64,000 nucleotides of DNA, taken from the NCBI GenBank assembly GCA_034359265.1, contig CP136890.1:54305501-54369500 (forward strand), written 5' to 3'. Position numbers and translations under genes: made by a program. The notes below the pieces were generated by a model. That model saw only the letters and a program-made list of their open reading frames with translations. It had not been told where the DNA came from and searched no databases. This DNA is from Canna indica (taxonomy: Eukaryota; Streptophyta; Magnoliopsida; Zingiberales; Cannaceae). Positions 37,701 to 46,733 of the stretch are shown here, in pieces. The number at the start of each line of letters is the position of its first letter. The stretch's first letter is position 1.

Positions 37701-40700
37701 GCTCAGCCCTACAAGGCACAATAGATTATATATGCATTTTTAATAGATAGAAGACATAAAAGAAACTCCAGACCACAATATATTGGGAACTGTAAGTACT
37801 TATTAAATAGTGACTATATAGATCAACAGACTCATACCTTTTCATTAAGAGATTTATTTTCATCTGTCTCGAAGATAATCAAGCTGGCATCATGAGAATG
37901 TCTTCTAATGCTTAAATAAGATTGTACTCCCAAGACAACTCTATCAAGCTCACCAGGAACTTGCTACAATCCAGAATAATTTTTAATATATTTTACTACA
38001 ATAGAAAATTTAAGAAAAACTTGCAATTAAAAACAATAGATGGCACAAACTAATCTATATTTTTCAGTGGCTATCTTTCATAGCAGACCAATTTTCAACT
38101 GAATGCAGTAATAAGAAAACTGCACACTACAAGGATGACCTGCAAATTTAGATAAATTTGCAAGGAGTCATTATAGTAATAGCTCAATGAGGCAAGAAAG
38201 TTCCATAAGACATTTCCTCAACGACCATAACATTTGCAGAACCTTACTATAGAATTAATTTGCATGAAGTTGGAATATCTGACTTTATCCAGTAACTATA
38301 GCTAAGGGAAACTAAAAAGACCAAAAGAATACAACAGCAGAATATGACATCTATTGCCAAAACAAATAACCTATCAATAAGAAGTCAAAAGAATTTTACT
38401 CTATCTTGAAAAAGAAAAGACTGTTAATCATTCATCACCAATCACGCCTTTACAAGGATATTCAGTACGAATACTGAACATAGTCCAAGAAAGTATACTT
38501 CAACAAGCATACATTTATTTAGAATATTTTTTTAGAAAAAGGGAAATGCAACACTCTTTTATGGTATATAAACAGTAATTTTCAGAATAGCAACAGATGA
38601 AGGACTGAAGAATCACCACATGGAAACATTATTAAAATAATATTTTTTATTTATTTTATGAAAGATTTTTTTTTTCTTGACCATTCTATTATTTCACGGT
38701 TAAGATATTTTGTTTATATCAATTGCATTACTTTCAACTCAAATAATAAAATATTTATGCATAATGTTTCATTCATAAGTCCAATTTCTGAAGAGGTGGG
38801 ATTGAGGTTTTAGATAATAAGAGTATCGGGTTCCACTCTGTGATAGTTAACAGGATGGTTTACCTTATTCAACAACAAAAGGAATCCCTCCCCATGTTTC
38901 ATGTTACCAAACACACCCCAAGATAAAATTAATTATATGAAATGCAAGTTCAGTTAAATTAGACCCAGAAGTACCAAAGCTAAAAATTTTGGTTTTGTAA
39001 AATTGAGCACAATAGAAGTTTTTTGTTTCTTTATTTCAGTTTTAACATGAAAGAGGGTAGCGTATACCTATAGATAAAACTGCAAACAATGAGAAGATAT
39101 TTATAGGAATAAAAGAAATATTATAATTGCCATTTTACAATCCAATTTGGAAATTTAAACAAGAAAATTCTGGATCATCCCACATAGAATATTTTAGATT
39201 GTAAAAGGTAATTAAGGATACAACAAGTTATGAATTTTATGACAGATTTAGCAAGCAGATGCTGGAGCCAATATATGCATGGTGATTGATGCGTACCTGA
39301 GCAATTTACATTATAAATCGCCCGAAAATTAAAAAAAATTAAACTACATATAAGCTGTTCAAAATTATTTAAAAAATCCATGACAACATGAAACAGAAGG
39401 TAGCAAGAGAGTGAACAATACCTCCATCAATTCTGAACCTCCCCATGGAAGACAGGACAAAATACAGGTGATATAGAAGTCAGCACATGGTTGATAAGAC
39501 GGATTACCAGCCTCATCATCTATAGTAGTCGCGGCAGATGATAAAAGTGTCTCAAAGACTTCAATAACTGAACTAGGCAGGATAACTTTGCTGCACATCT
39601 ACCGCCAAATTTTAAAAACATGAGAAATAACTTCAGAGAGGACATATGACAATAACATCTAAAACAACCAACCAAATACAAATAAATTTTGAGCAGGTCT
39701 AGAACTCATGTTGCAAACCTTTATTAATTGAAATACAAGAACTCTGAAATTAGAAAGAAAAAATAGATTTTATTTTGAAGCTCTATGAAGAATATCTGTC
39801 TTCTTAGTATAGAGTCTATAGATCATACCACACGCAGTGTTTAAAGTACTGCCCCATACAGGTTGCAATACAGGGCCAAACATGTGATATTTTCTTTTAT
39901 TCTGTATTTTAAAGTATAAAACAATATTAAACATCAAAAGAAACATATTTGCATTAGTTTTCTCCTTAAATAATTTTAAAAGATTTTAAAACAATTTTAC
40001 ATCAAAGAAAAAATGTTCTACTCTCTTTTGTTTATTTAATTATTGATACGGACAGTTTATGGTACAGAACCACTTGTGGTCCAAGACAGACCTATACTTG
40101 GAACCTTGACCACAAGAAAGAAAAAGTAAGAAGAGTTTGAAGTCCTAATCCCATATTGGTGTGTGATCCTATGATGCATCTTTTTCTATTAGTAGAGATT
40201 TTATAGTGTACCAACATGTTTTTGTAGTCTTCCAACAAGTTAATACCAATGTACAAACGCATTCACTATTACTCTATCAGATGCTTTCTTCTGTTTAATT
40301 TGAAGTCAATTTAAGCTTATAAATTTTCAATTTATTAGGGTTTTAGATGAAATAGGATTTTTAACTATTAAATATGAGGCCTTGCGTTTGTTCTAAATTG
40401 TGTCTGCCATGCTTCAAAGCATACCGAATGTATTGATTCAGCTAGAACAGGCCCCACTAGCAACCCCAAAAGGAACCAACACAAGGTCTATAAGTAAATT
40501 GTTGCGTCAGCTGAATATCAATTGACTTTCATATAGTGAGATGAAATTTAACAGGAAAGTAAAATCAGTTTTGACTTTATCAGATACTTAATAACTGCAG
40601 GTACCTATCAAAATTTGGTGCATGTTTCTTCCATTAGATGCATCTATTTATAAGAATGCAACTTGAAAAGAAAAGTGAAACATAGTTAATAATAGCAACC

Positions 40701-43700
40701 GATATGTATGGGTGTAGAGTTATTTTCAGTGAAGAAGAGAAAGAAAAATAGAAAAAACATGAGAACATGTAAATATGTAATGGCCAGTCACTAGGAAATA
40801 GATATATAACATACCAGCACAGTCAAGAACCTCATCAATATGCGAATCCTGTTACAGTTTTCTGACAACAAGGCATCCTGAAAATTTTTAGCAAACAAAA
40901 GCATAAGCTAGAAAGTCATGTATAGAAAACAACCACAACACTTCAAGTAATTATTATCACTCATTTGTCAATCAAAGATTCAACAAGTGGAGTGACAAGA
41001 GTGATGCAGAGAGAACTTGTTCATATTCTTATTGTAAAAGGATGTACAAGCATAGATGAGCCCCAGGGTGCACGATCAAGAAAACATTAAAACTTAAACT
41101 ACAGAATTGAAAGCCTCTTCACATGTTAAATATGGATTAAATCTTAAACTAGAGAATTGAAAGCCTCTTCACATGTTAAATATGGAAGTAAATTTCTCAG
41201 AAAAAGTGGAACATACATATATATTGCGAAAATGTTAAGGATTAGCAAACACCCTACCTGTAGCTTAGAGTGCACAGAATCCACAACATTCTTTCCAAAC
41301 TCTTCATTCTCTAAATTTATCAGGCCAACCTGAAGGTCAGAAAGTAAACACATGAACAAACCTAGAATAAAAAATAAAGTAAACTTAACTAATTGTTTTG
41401 CCTACATAAATCTGGACTCAAAAGAATATTCCACAACAAAGAAAGCCATAACTAAAGAATCTTAGTCCAACCAATGAAAGAGAATGAATAGATTCCTTTT
41501 GGAGTGTTAACTGATCATGGTTATAACTAGATATAATGTCTGTGAACCCACTTGTGCTCAAGTAGTAGTAGCATCTGGGTATGTTACCTGTAGGTCTTGG
41601 GTTCAATCCCTAATTGTAGTGCTCTATGCACCTTTTCCACGTCTGTGTACGTCTTGTAATGCGCCTTGTGCATATATTACTACGTGTACGCTTTGTAATG
41701 ACTGTGTTATAAAGCCATTTAAAAAAAAAAATAATAATAATAATAACTAGATATAATGCCTCACCCAAAATATAAGTGAAGAGAAAATATCAATGTAATT
41801 GGCCACAAATAGTTGGGACATATCAATTCTTTTATTGTTGTAAATAAGCATTAGAGTTCAAAAGGAAACTATCTCAATGTAACGCCATCCTACTATCACA
41901 TAAAAAATTGACGAAAATATTTGGTATTGCATTGAAAAAACAATTTCAGATTCCACAACTTAGTACTCTATAGACTAAAAACAACAAGTAAGATAATTGC
42001 AATAAGAAAACAGAAATTAGCATTATTTTCAAGTTAAGAAGATGAAGAGAAACAAAAATGGAAGAAAATTTCTCAGGAAAGGAATCATGCAAAGAAATAG
42101 CATTATTTTCAAGTTAAGAAGATGGAGAGAAACAAAAATGGAAGAAAATTTATTAGGAAAAAAATCATGCAAACTAGCAAAAAGAAAACACTACATTCAG
42201 ATGTTAGTGCATAACCAAATTCTAAGCCACATGCCTCTTCATTTTAGACATCACATAAGTTAATCATGGAATTCTTTTAAGGAAATGTTTATCCTATTAT
42301 TCCACGAAAATCCTATCTAAAAAGACATCTAGAATTTGACTCAACACAAAAAAATTAAAACAAGATTCTAATGCTTCTTGAAAGAATCACTAAACAAATG
42401 ATGAAAAATTCATATGTCTAACCATGTAAATAATGAAACAAATCAAGATAGTTACACAGTTTTGATATGGTTGCTTTTGGTAGACAATACCAACAAGCTT
42501 CAACTATTTGGGCCAGAAATTTGGTTTATATGACTTGCATCATTGCCCATCATACTCTAACCCCAAGATAAAATAGTAAAGAAGTATTAAAAAGGTGAAC
42601 CAATTCAGACACTCCCACTAATGCAGGTGGGTAGTGGGGAGTGACTATGCATAATCAGCTAAGAAAACAGTTGAATGTTACAAAAATAGTATTTGTCAAT
42701 CAAACCAAAGCTTACAAAAGAATTTGAAAATATATAGCTTTATATATATATATATATATATAAGAAAATTTAACAAAGCACCTACAAGGATAATTCATCA
42801 AAAATAATGGTGCAAAGAATTGTTTCAGCATATTAAAACAAGATGAAACAGGATTTTACAGAAATTGTTTCAACATACCAATACTCCATAAAAAGGAATT
42901 TTATGTGGCAACTGTTCCGCACACTGAAGAAGCAACTGATTAAATCCATTATATCCATGTTAGTAAAGTGTACATGATCAAAATAACAATAGAACATACT
43001 TTTTATAGCTATATAACATAAATAGAAGCATTAGTTAATGAATAATGCATCATAGCAGGTAATAGGTGAAGAGTACTTGTTAATAAATAAAAACACTAAA
43101 TGAAAACAGATATGACTATCAAACTTTCAGGTTTACAAAGTCCACAGTATAGCTACTAATGAAAAAAAAATCCCAAATGATTTGGACCATCAAACTAATA
43201 AAATGCGACAACAATGTGTTTGACAGGAAACATATTGTACTGGTTTATAATTTAGGGTTACAGTGATTCTACTTAAAAATAATGTCAGATGGTCTATTAT
43301 CCAGTCCCCATACATAGATGCAAACATTTATCTAAGGAAGGCAAAACATGGGGAAAAACAATAACAAAGAGCTTCCTGGTTCATACACTCAATAGTATCT
43401 GCACAAAGATTACCTGATTGCACTCGGAACTCTGGTCTATAAATGGAACACAGATATTAACTCGTTGCAACATTAAGTGTTTATAAGAATTTTGGGCAAA
43501 ATGGTGAAGCATGAAACAACCAAACATTTGGGGGCATTTACTTATTAGTAGAATTTGAGCACTTGCAGATTTATCTGATCATATAATACAATCTGAGGAA
43601 AGGCACTCATGAAATTGGATATTCCTTCTATGATACAAGTTTTAAAAGTAATATCCTATCATCACTAAACCACTACAGCATCTTTTACTATCATAAGAAC

Positions 43701-45676
43701 TCTAATCCAAATATGTTAGAGACTTATAATGTCTTGACATTTCCATGAACCTTTTTCCTGCATTTCATATTTCATGCATTTGATTTCTCTGGTGTAGGGA
43801 TAAATGAGAAACCATTGAGATTTGCAGCAATCAATTACAAATGCTACACAGCAGGACTTACATGGTTGGACCGACAAGATAAGAGAGGACAATTTCCACT
43901 ATGAAAAATGAAAATGATGAGCAATAGATTAAGTTCCTCTCCTTTAAACAGCTTCTTAAACCCTAACAGCATCTTTTGCATCTTGAGATATCCCTACGCT
44001 CCATAAATACAAACTTAGGGTTTTTAATAAGGAAAATGACTTGAGTTCAATCAGCACAGCGAGTTGGATCAAGTTGGCTCCCTCAACTTCTATTTAGGTG
44101 AGAAGGGTGTTCCTATCAATTATCAAATCTCTAGGAAGAACATGTCAACCCCTATGCTTGGAAAACTTTTGTCAAGGCCCCTTTTACAGCATGGCATGTG
44201 GGAAACATTTACTTTTTTCAATTTATAAAGACTTGGTTACTTAGTTCACGGCTAGATTCACCTAGTCATCAAGATATTAAAAAGTTCACTTCACTCAGCC
44301 TCTGACAAGGTTCACTTTGTCACCAAGATATTAACAAGTTCAAGGAAACTAAGTAGAAATGATGGCTTGTGTGTTGTGTCATCATAGTATGTTAGCATAC
44401 AACTACATCACAAAAGTACTGCAAAATCCATTATCATATGAACAGGAAGAAAAATATTTGCTAGTATACCTGCAAGCTTTTAATCACAATTTTATATACT
44501 CAACTAACTCTTCTTTAAGTGTTTTCTCCATTGTCATCCATTGTCATCTTTCTACTCAGTGTTATCTGTGCATTCTTTTGTATACAAGCATATAATGCTA
44601 TATAACAAACCCAGTCTAGAATCTAGATACAGCTATATCACTTTTGTAAAATTGCTGTAGCATAAACATTTTGCATCTGAAGCAATTTCAATATCATGAG
44701 ATATTCACCAAAGCTAACAAATGTTATTCCAAGAAAAAGTTTAGCTACAGAACACTTCATTTATTCCTTTTAGTAGGAGAAAGAAAACAATCATATAATT
44801 AAAGTAGCAAGATGTCAGGCAACATCTCTCATAGAATTGATATAGTTTTAAGTCTACCTACCTGTTCTGATTCCTGGAACTCATATAATTTAGATTCTTC
44901 CAAGACTTAAAAAAGTATATCAGCTTCATATCTTACAGTTTCAAAATGCAATAAGCATTATATATGGTTTCTTTAATAAATCTGATGTGCTAATTTCCAA
45001 AGTTGCTTGCAAATAAATTGCATCACATTTATTTATTCTAACAAATTGTCAAATTACTCATAATTGATATTATCTTCTTAACAAGGATTTGACTCTCATT
45101 GATGTGATATCTTATTAAGTAATCCTTTATATTCATTTTTTTTTGTTTTACCTTAGATTCGTTGATATATTGAACAATATAAAGGAACAAAAACCTTCAA
45201 CAATTTATCTATGTCCTTTTGAAGCTATGTATATGCAATCAAAGAATATCTAATAAAGATCATCAACTGAAAACACACTACCTCAAGTATTTCATATTTA
45301 GAATGATCAAATTCTCGCCAGAGCACGCCATAACAGGTTTCCTGTGGTAAAAACATAATAGCCATGATTAAAACCAACTTTGCATATCAAGTTGACCAAG
45401 ATATAAATTTGCCCTAGCACGAAGTCGAGTTCAAACTAGCCAGAAACCGTTCAGACTCCCACATCTTCAACCCATGTGAGGTAATGGACATCAAAAAGTA
45501 CGGTTTCCGAAAGAATAGAAGAAGAAAAGGTCTAACGAGAGAGCAAATTAAGAAGAGATCTAAGAGACAACAAGGAGGACGGGTAAACCGACAATGTGTT
45601 CTTTGTAGTCGACAGAGCCACCGTACTCCGGGCATTTGTCGCCGACACGTAGAAGAAGCGTCTCCCAGTTGCTCAT
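13769..45676 (-). CDS. CBP80/ABH1: Nuclear cap-binding protein large subunit CBP80/ABH1, 19 coding exons
   Basis: CBP80 pairs with CBP20 to bind the m7G cap of nascent RNA in the nucleus. In plants it supports pre-mRNA splicing, miRNA processing and ABA responses (known of the family). Coding exons, minus strand: 45593-45676, 45282-45341, 42879-42935, 41258-41329, 40815-40877, 39422-39598, 37838-37963, 26828-26894, 26380-26573, 24979-25049, 23816-23900, 23249-23317, 17709-17827, 17023-17161, 16036-16524, 14747-15046, 14308-14486, 14118-14229, 13769-13879. The sum is 2,574 nt, 857 residues plus stop; the Arabidopsis protein is about 850. All introns are GT-AG and every junction keeps phase with no stop. 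The start is MSNWETLLLRVGDK. Exon 6 has FETLLSSAATT and LPWGGSEL (first MIF4G-like domain), exon 9 VPRPHLSFEEQLV and the basic KYPQRLRRL, exon 13 AVRALFDRIADLDMD. Exon 15 has LLDIGSKSFTHL and MTAIAIDRMMGYRL (third MIF4G-like domain). Residues about 640-724 look coiled-coil. I see no inactivating lesion. Confidence 0.97.
19170..20271. mobile_element. Tourist-like MITE (outer), split by a hAT-type MITE
   Basis: The left end is TAGCACATTTGTTTC and the right end, reverse complemented, TGACACGTTTGTTTC. TAA lies on both sides (19167-19169 and 20272-20274). About 507 bp once the inner element and its duplication are subtracted. Three-base TAA duplications and GTTTGTTTC ends fit PIF/Harbinger-type MITEs. 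A second similar end (GGGCACGTTTGTTTCATGGG) starts at 20275 without a visible partner. Confidence 0.7.
19660..20246. mobile_element. hAT-type MITE with GC-rich subterminal DNA (inner)
   Basis: A 587-bp element whose 12-bp termini are perfect inverted repeats (CAAGGTTGTCAA). The duplication is CCTATCCT at 19652-19659 versus CGTATCCT at 20247-20254 (7 of 8). Both ends carry CTCAAGGCGCAA and CGCCTAGGCGCC-like motifs shared with 20416-21575. Confidence 0.9.
20416..21575. mobile_element. hAT-type MITE (outer), split by another MITE
   Basis: Same family as 19660-20246. The left end is CAAGCTTGTCAAAGG and the right end, reverse complemented, CTATGTTGTCAAAGG. It has a perfect 8-bp duplication ATCTCAAG (20408-20415 and 21576-21583). 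Shared body motifs include GCACTCAAGGC, CAAAGCGC and CGCGCGCC. About 690 bp without the inner element. Confidence 0.9.
20439..20900. mobile_element. hAT-type MITE (inner), GGGTACCCG-rich
   Basis: A 462-bp element. The termini are CAAGGATGTCAA and, reverse complemented, TAGGGATGGCAA. The duplication is TGCGAGGT (20431-20438) versus CGCGAGGT (20901-20908). Subterminal DNA is rich in GGGTACCCG and GCGGGTACC. It splits the 20416-21575 element, so it inserted later. Confidence 0.88.
22094..22320 (+). repeat. 39-40 bp minisatellite in CBP80 intron 12
   Basis: Units starting CCTTTGAATTGTAAGTCAC recur at 22094, 22133, 22173 and 22212, and again near 22280 after a 30-bp interruption. Each unit ends ACAAGGAAAAA. 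Confidence 0.85.
23901..24978 (-). other. CBP80 intron 10 (1,078 bp)
   Basis: AT-rich intron, nothing recognised in it. Confidence 0.8.
25050..26379 (-). other. CBP80 intron 9 (1,330 bp)
   Basis: AT-rich intron with a pyrimidine-rich stretch at about 25,900-26,050 (plus strand). No element or gene recognised; the open frame 26097-26360 has no family signal. Confidence 0.75.
27478..27482 (+). repeat. TRIM-1 target-site duplication, left copy
   Basis: TTTCT, repeated at 28001-28005. Confidence 0.8.
27483..28000 (+). mobile_element. TRIM element 1 in CBP80 intron 7
   Basis: A 518-bp element. The 5' LTR is 27483-27647 and the 3' LTR 27840-28000. They share ATACCCCAGTTTAGTCCCAC, GGCTTATAAGGCTTGATG and CATCAAGCGGGTTGTAACA. 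The primer binding site TGGTATCAGAGC (27650-27661) follows the 5' LTR and the polypurine tract AGTGGGGGAGA (27829-27839) precedes the 3' LTR. The middle is only about 190 bp and noncoding. A 5-bp TTTCT duplication flanks it. The TG start has decayed to TA in the 5' LTR. Overlapping minus-strand open frames here are incidental. Confidence 0.93.
28001..28005 (+). repeat. TRIM-1 target-site duplication, right copy
   Basis: TTTCT, directly after the CA end of the 3' LTR. Confidence 0.8.
30737..31075 (+). mobile_element. TRIM-like element 2 inside hAT-2
   Basis: Two direct repeats of about 120 bp, 30737-30853 and 30954-31075, share GTTAAAGT.CCACATTGGTT, GATCAAGATAGC, CATGAGCTAGCTT and CCCACTAATTTCTTAA. 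Between them lies TGGTATCAGAGCC (30855-30867), the primer binding site complementary to initiator tRNA-Met. A purine run GTGAGGGGGTGGG precedes the second repeat. At about 340 bp with no coding region it is a terminal-repeat retrotransposon in miniature. I could not find a clear 5-bp duplication. Confidence 0.75.
32274..32290 (+). repeat. LINE target-site duplication, left copy
   Basis: ATTGCTACCTCCTACTC, matching 35217-35233 at 16 of 17 positions. Confidence 0.88.
32532..33067. mobile_element. hAT-type MITE, GGGTCGGG-rich, inside the LINE
   Basis: A 536-bp element with 12-bp terminal inverted repeats (TAAGGTTGTTCA left; TAGGGGTGTTCA right, reverse complemented) and a perfect 8-bp duplication TCAAAGAG (32524-32531 and 33068-33075). 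Subterminal GGGTCGGGTCGGG arrays are shared with 37179-37711, which is nearly the same length. LINE coding similarity resumes on both sides. Confidence 0.95.
34197..34916. mobile_element. TIR element, 3-bp TAG duplication, inside the LINE
   Basis: A 720-bp noncoding element. The termini read GGTCTTGTTTGGTTGACA and, reverse complemented from the right end, GGCGTCGTTTGGTTGACA, 15 of 18 matching. TAG lies on both sides (34194-34196 and 34917-34919). Three-base duplications and GTTTGGTT ends suggest PIF/Harbinger (Tourist-like) kinship, although TAG departs from the usual TWA. LINE coding similarity is continuous across the target. Confidence 0.82.
35217..35233 (+). repeat. LINE target-site duplication, right copy
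   Basis: ATTGTTACCTCCTACTC, one mismatch to 32274-32290. Confidence 0.88.
35234..36100 (+). other. Presumed 3' part of hAT-2, no gene seen
   Basis: DNA between the LINE and the hAT-2 right terminus. A short CCHC-like string (CLCWGRKNQEHIIDC) near 35480 is suggestive of a retroelement gag knuckle but spacing and context are too poor to call. Confidence 0.45.
36117..37170. other. Intron 7 sequence between hAT-2 and the MITE, no gene seen
   Basis: AT-rich intronic DNA with no clear element ends and no conserved frame. Confidence 0.6.
37179..37711. mobile_element. hAT-type MITE, GGGTCGGG-rich, beside CBP80 exon 7
   Basis: A 533-bp element with perfect 12-bp terminal inverted repeats (TAGGGCTGAGCA at both ends) and a perfect 8-bp duplication CAAGGCAC (37171-37178 and 37712-37719). 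Subterminal DNA is full of GGGTCGGG and CCCGACCCGA. It has no coding capacity. It ends only about 126 bp from exon 7. Confidence 0.95.
37964..39421 (-). other. CBP80 intron 6 (1,458 bp)
   Basis: AT-rich intron without recognisable elements or family-level coding signal. Confidence 0.8.
39599..40814 (-). other. CBP80 intron 5 (1,216 bp)
   Basis: AT-rich intron; no recognisable element or coding frame. Confidence 0.8.
41093..41183 (+). repeat. 50-bp tandem duplication in CBP80 intron 4
   Basis: CTTAAACTA(C/G)AGAATTG and the following bases through CATGTTAAATATGGA occur twice, 50 bp apart. Confidence 0.85.
41523..41538 (+). repeat. SINE target-site duplication, left copy
   Basis: ATAACTAGATATAATG, repeated exactly at 41743-41758. 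Confidence 0.9.
41539..41742 (+). mobile_element. SINE with tRNA-type promoter, in CBP80 intron 3
   Basis: A 204-bp element flanked by a perfect 16-bp duplication. The 5' part has an A-box-like GTAGTAGCATCTGGG (about 41565-41580) and a B-box-like GGTTCAATCC (about 41609-41618), spaced as in tRNA-derived SINEs. The 3' end is an A-run followed by AAT repeats (41719-41742), the expected tail. It lies antisense to CBP80. Confidence 0.88.
41743..41758 (+). repeat. SINE target-site duplication, right copy
   Basis: ATAACTAGATATAATG, identical to 41523-41538, directly after the AAT tail. Confidence 0.9.
42021..42180 (+). repeat. 80-bp tandem duplication in CBP80 intron 3
   Basis: CATTATTTTCAAGTTAAGAA begins at 42021 and again at 42101. 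Both units continue through GAGAAACAAAAATGGAAG to AATCATGCAAA with few differences. Confidence 0.9.
42739..42762. repeat. (AT)n microsatellite
   Basis: About eleven uninterrupted TA units in intron 3. Confidence 0.9.
42936..45281 (-). other. CBP80 intron 2 (2,346 bp)
   Basis: AT-rich intron with no identifiable mobile element and no coding frame of note. Short open frames such as 44359-44595 have no family signal. Confidence 0.8.
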
Positions 45677-46101
45677 AATTCCGGCGATAGGGCGGGCGAG
45701 AACGCCGAGGTTTATAGAGGGTTTTTGAGAAGAAGTACGCGTGAACGGAGGGAGGAGAGAGAGGATGAAGAAACGGGAAAGATGGCCGCGACGGGCTTTT
45801 GCTCGTAGTTTTGAAGGCGGATCGAAGGGTTTCAGGCCTTTTAATCAAATGACTAGTCCAATATCAAACCGGGCCGCTTGTTTTCAGTTTAGCCCCCCAA
45901 GATTTATATAAATACAAACATTTATTTATGAAAAATTAGCATAATATGTTCCGAAATTAGCTTCTAAATGTTGGCGTACGGGATAAAACGCAGAAGAAAC
46001 GAAAGCAAAAAAAAATTCAAAAAAATTTCTTTTATCCCAAAAACCAGCGATCCCCTTAACGTGAATTAGAACTCAAGTATAGATGACAGAAAATATATTT
46101 C
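45677..46101 (-). promoter_or_regulatory. CBP80 promoter and 5' UTR region
   Basis: Only about 425 bp separate the start codon from a gypsy LTR. On the minus strand there is a TATA-like TTTATATAAA at 45903-45912. A pyrimidine-rich leader (TC-rich, about 45730-45790) follows, typical of a plant 5' UTR. Two telo-box cores AAACCCT lie at 45826-45832 and 45718-45724, known from plant translation and RNA-metabolism genes. A GGCCC motif lies near 45871. Assignment is by motif and position only. Confidence 0.5.
45904..45911 (-). promoter_or_regulatory. Candidate TATA box of CBP80
   Basis: TTATATAA, about 230 bp upstream of the start codon, would place transcription start near 45875 ahead of the TC-rich leader. 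Not tested. Confidence 0.4.
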
Positions 46102-46535
46102 TGTTCCTGCCTGAGGAACGGAGCAGTCCGGTCTGATTTAGTGTATCTCTTGGTCGAGTGCAACTTCGGCGGAGGGGACCTACAAAAGATACTCGGCGCT
46201 CAAGTCAGTAGTGTTCGAGATGGAGGTAATGGAAATTGGAACTTAGGTTATCTGAAGCGTGCTATGTTTGTATTTATTCCAAGTAGAGGTAAGTCGCTCG
46301 GTGATCTCGCGGGGATATTGCTTGGAATAGGTGGAGACTTATTCCGGAGATGTCGGGCTCATAATGGTGTATCCATCGTAATTAAGAATGATGTGGATGT
46401 CCTTGTATGGTCGGATGGAGCCCCCGGGCGGAGTCATTGGGTCTGACTCGAGTCAAATTCACAAGTGCGACGCGTTGCTGGGTCTGATCCGGTCGGGCCC
46501 GATCCGATCGGGCCCATTAGTACTAGTCCAGTCCA
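46102..46535 (-). repeat. Gypsy-family LTR, copy B (3' LTR of the composite)
   Basis: On the minus strand it starts TGGACTGGACTAG at 46535 and ends GCAGGAACA at 46102. No primer binding site follows its low-coordinate end, and element-like DNA lies on the high side, so in minus sense it is a 3' LTR. It sits only about 425 bp from the CBP80 start codon, in the same orientation as the gene. Confidence 0.82.
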
Positions 46536-46728
46536 CAGTCTTCGAGCTCGGTCGGAGCCTGGAGTACTACGTGTCGAGCTCTAAGTGATGTTGGCGTTCT
46601 TGTGATTTGAGGGGATTTCTGGAAGTATCTTTGTTGAGCTCTATCGAGTTACTGTAAGGGTCGAGCTTGGCCTACAGGTTGGCACGTGGCGACCTTGCTT
46701 TTGGCTTGAGGCGAATCAAATCGGCGTA

Positions 46729-46733
46729 TCTTT
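46729..46733 (+). repeat. Solo LTR-1 target-site duplication, left copy
   Basis: TCTTT, repeated at 48456-48460. Confidence 0.85.

Larger units (their letters stand above)
26895..37837 (-). other. CBP80 intron 7 (10,943 bp), filled by nested transposons
   Basis: The donor is AAG|GTATGAG at 37837 and the acceptor TTCAG|GATTTT at 26895. Inside lie a TRIM (27483-28000), a hAT-2 relic (about 28.1-36.12 kb) carrying a second TRIM-like element (30737-31075) and a LINE (32291-35216), two DNA elements within the LINE, and a hAT-type MITE (37179-37711). The flanking exons stay in phase, so the intron is apparently spliced despite its load. Confidence 0.9.
41330..42878 (-). other. CBP80 intron 3 (1,549 bp)
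   Basis: Contains the SINE at 41539-41742, an 80-bp tandem duplication at 42021-42180 and an (AT)n run at 42739-42762. Confidence 0.85.

Noticed and set aside
45414..45848. 144-codon minus-strand open frame covering CBP80 exon 1
   Set aside because: It is in another frame from the exon that starts MSNWETLLLR at 45676, and it has no family signal; exon 1 plus correct splicing explains the region.
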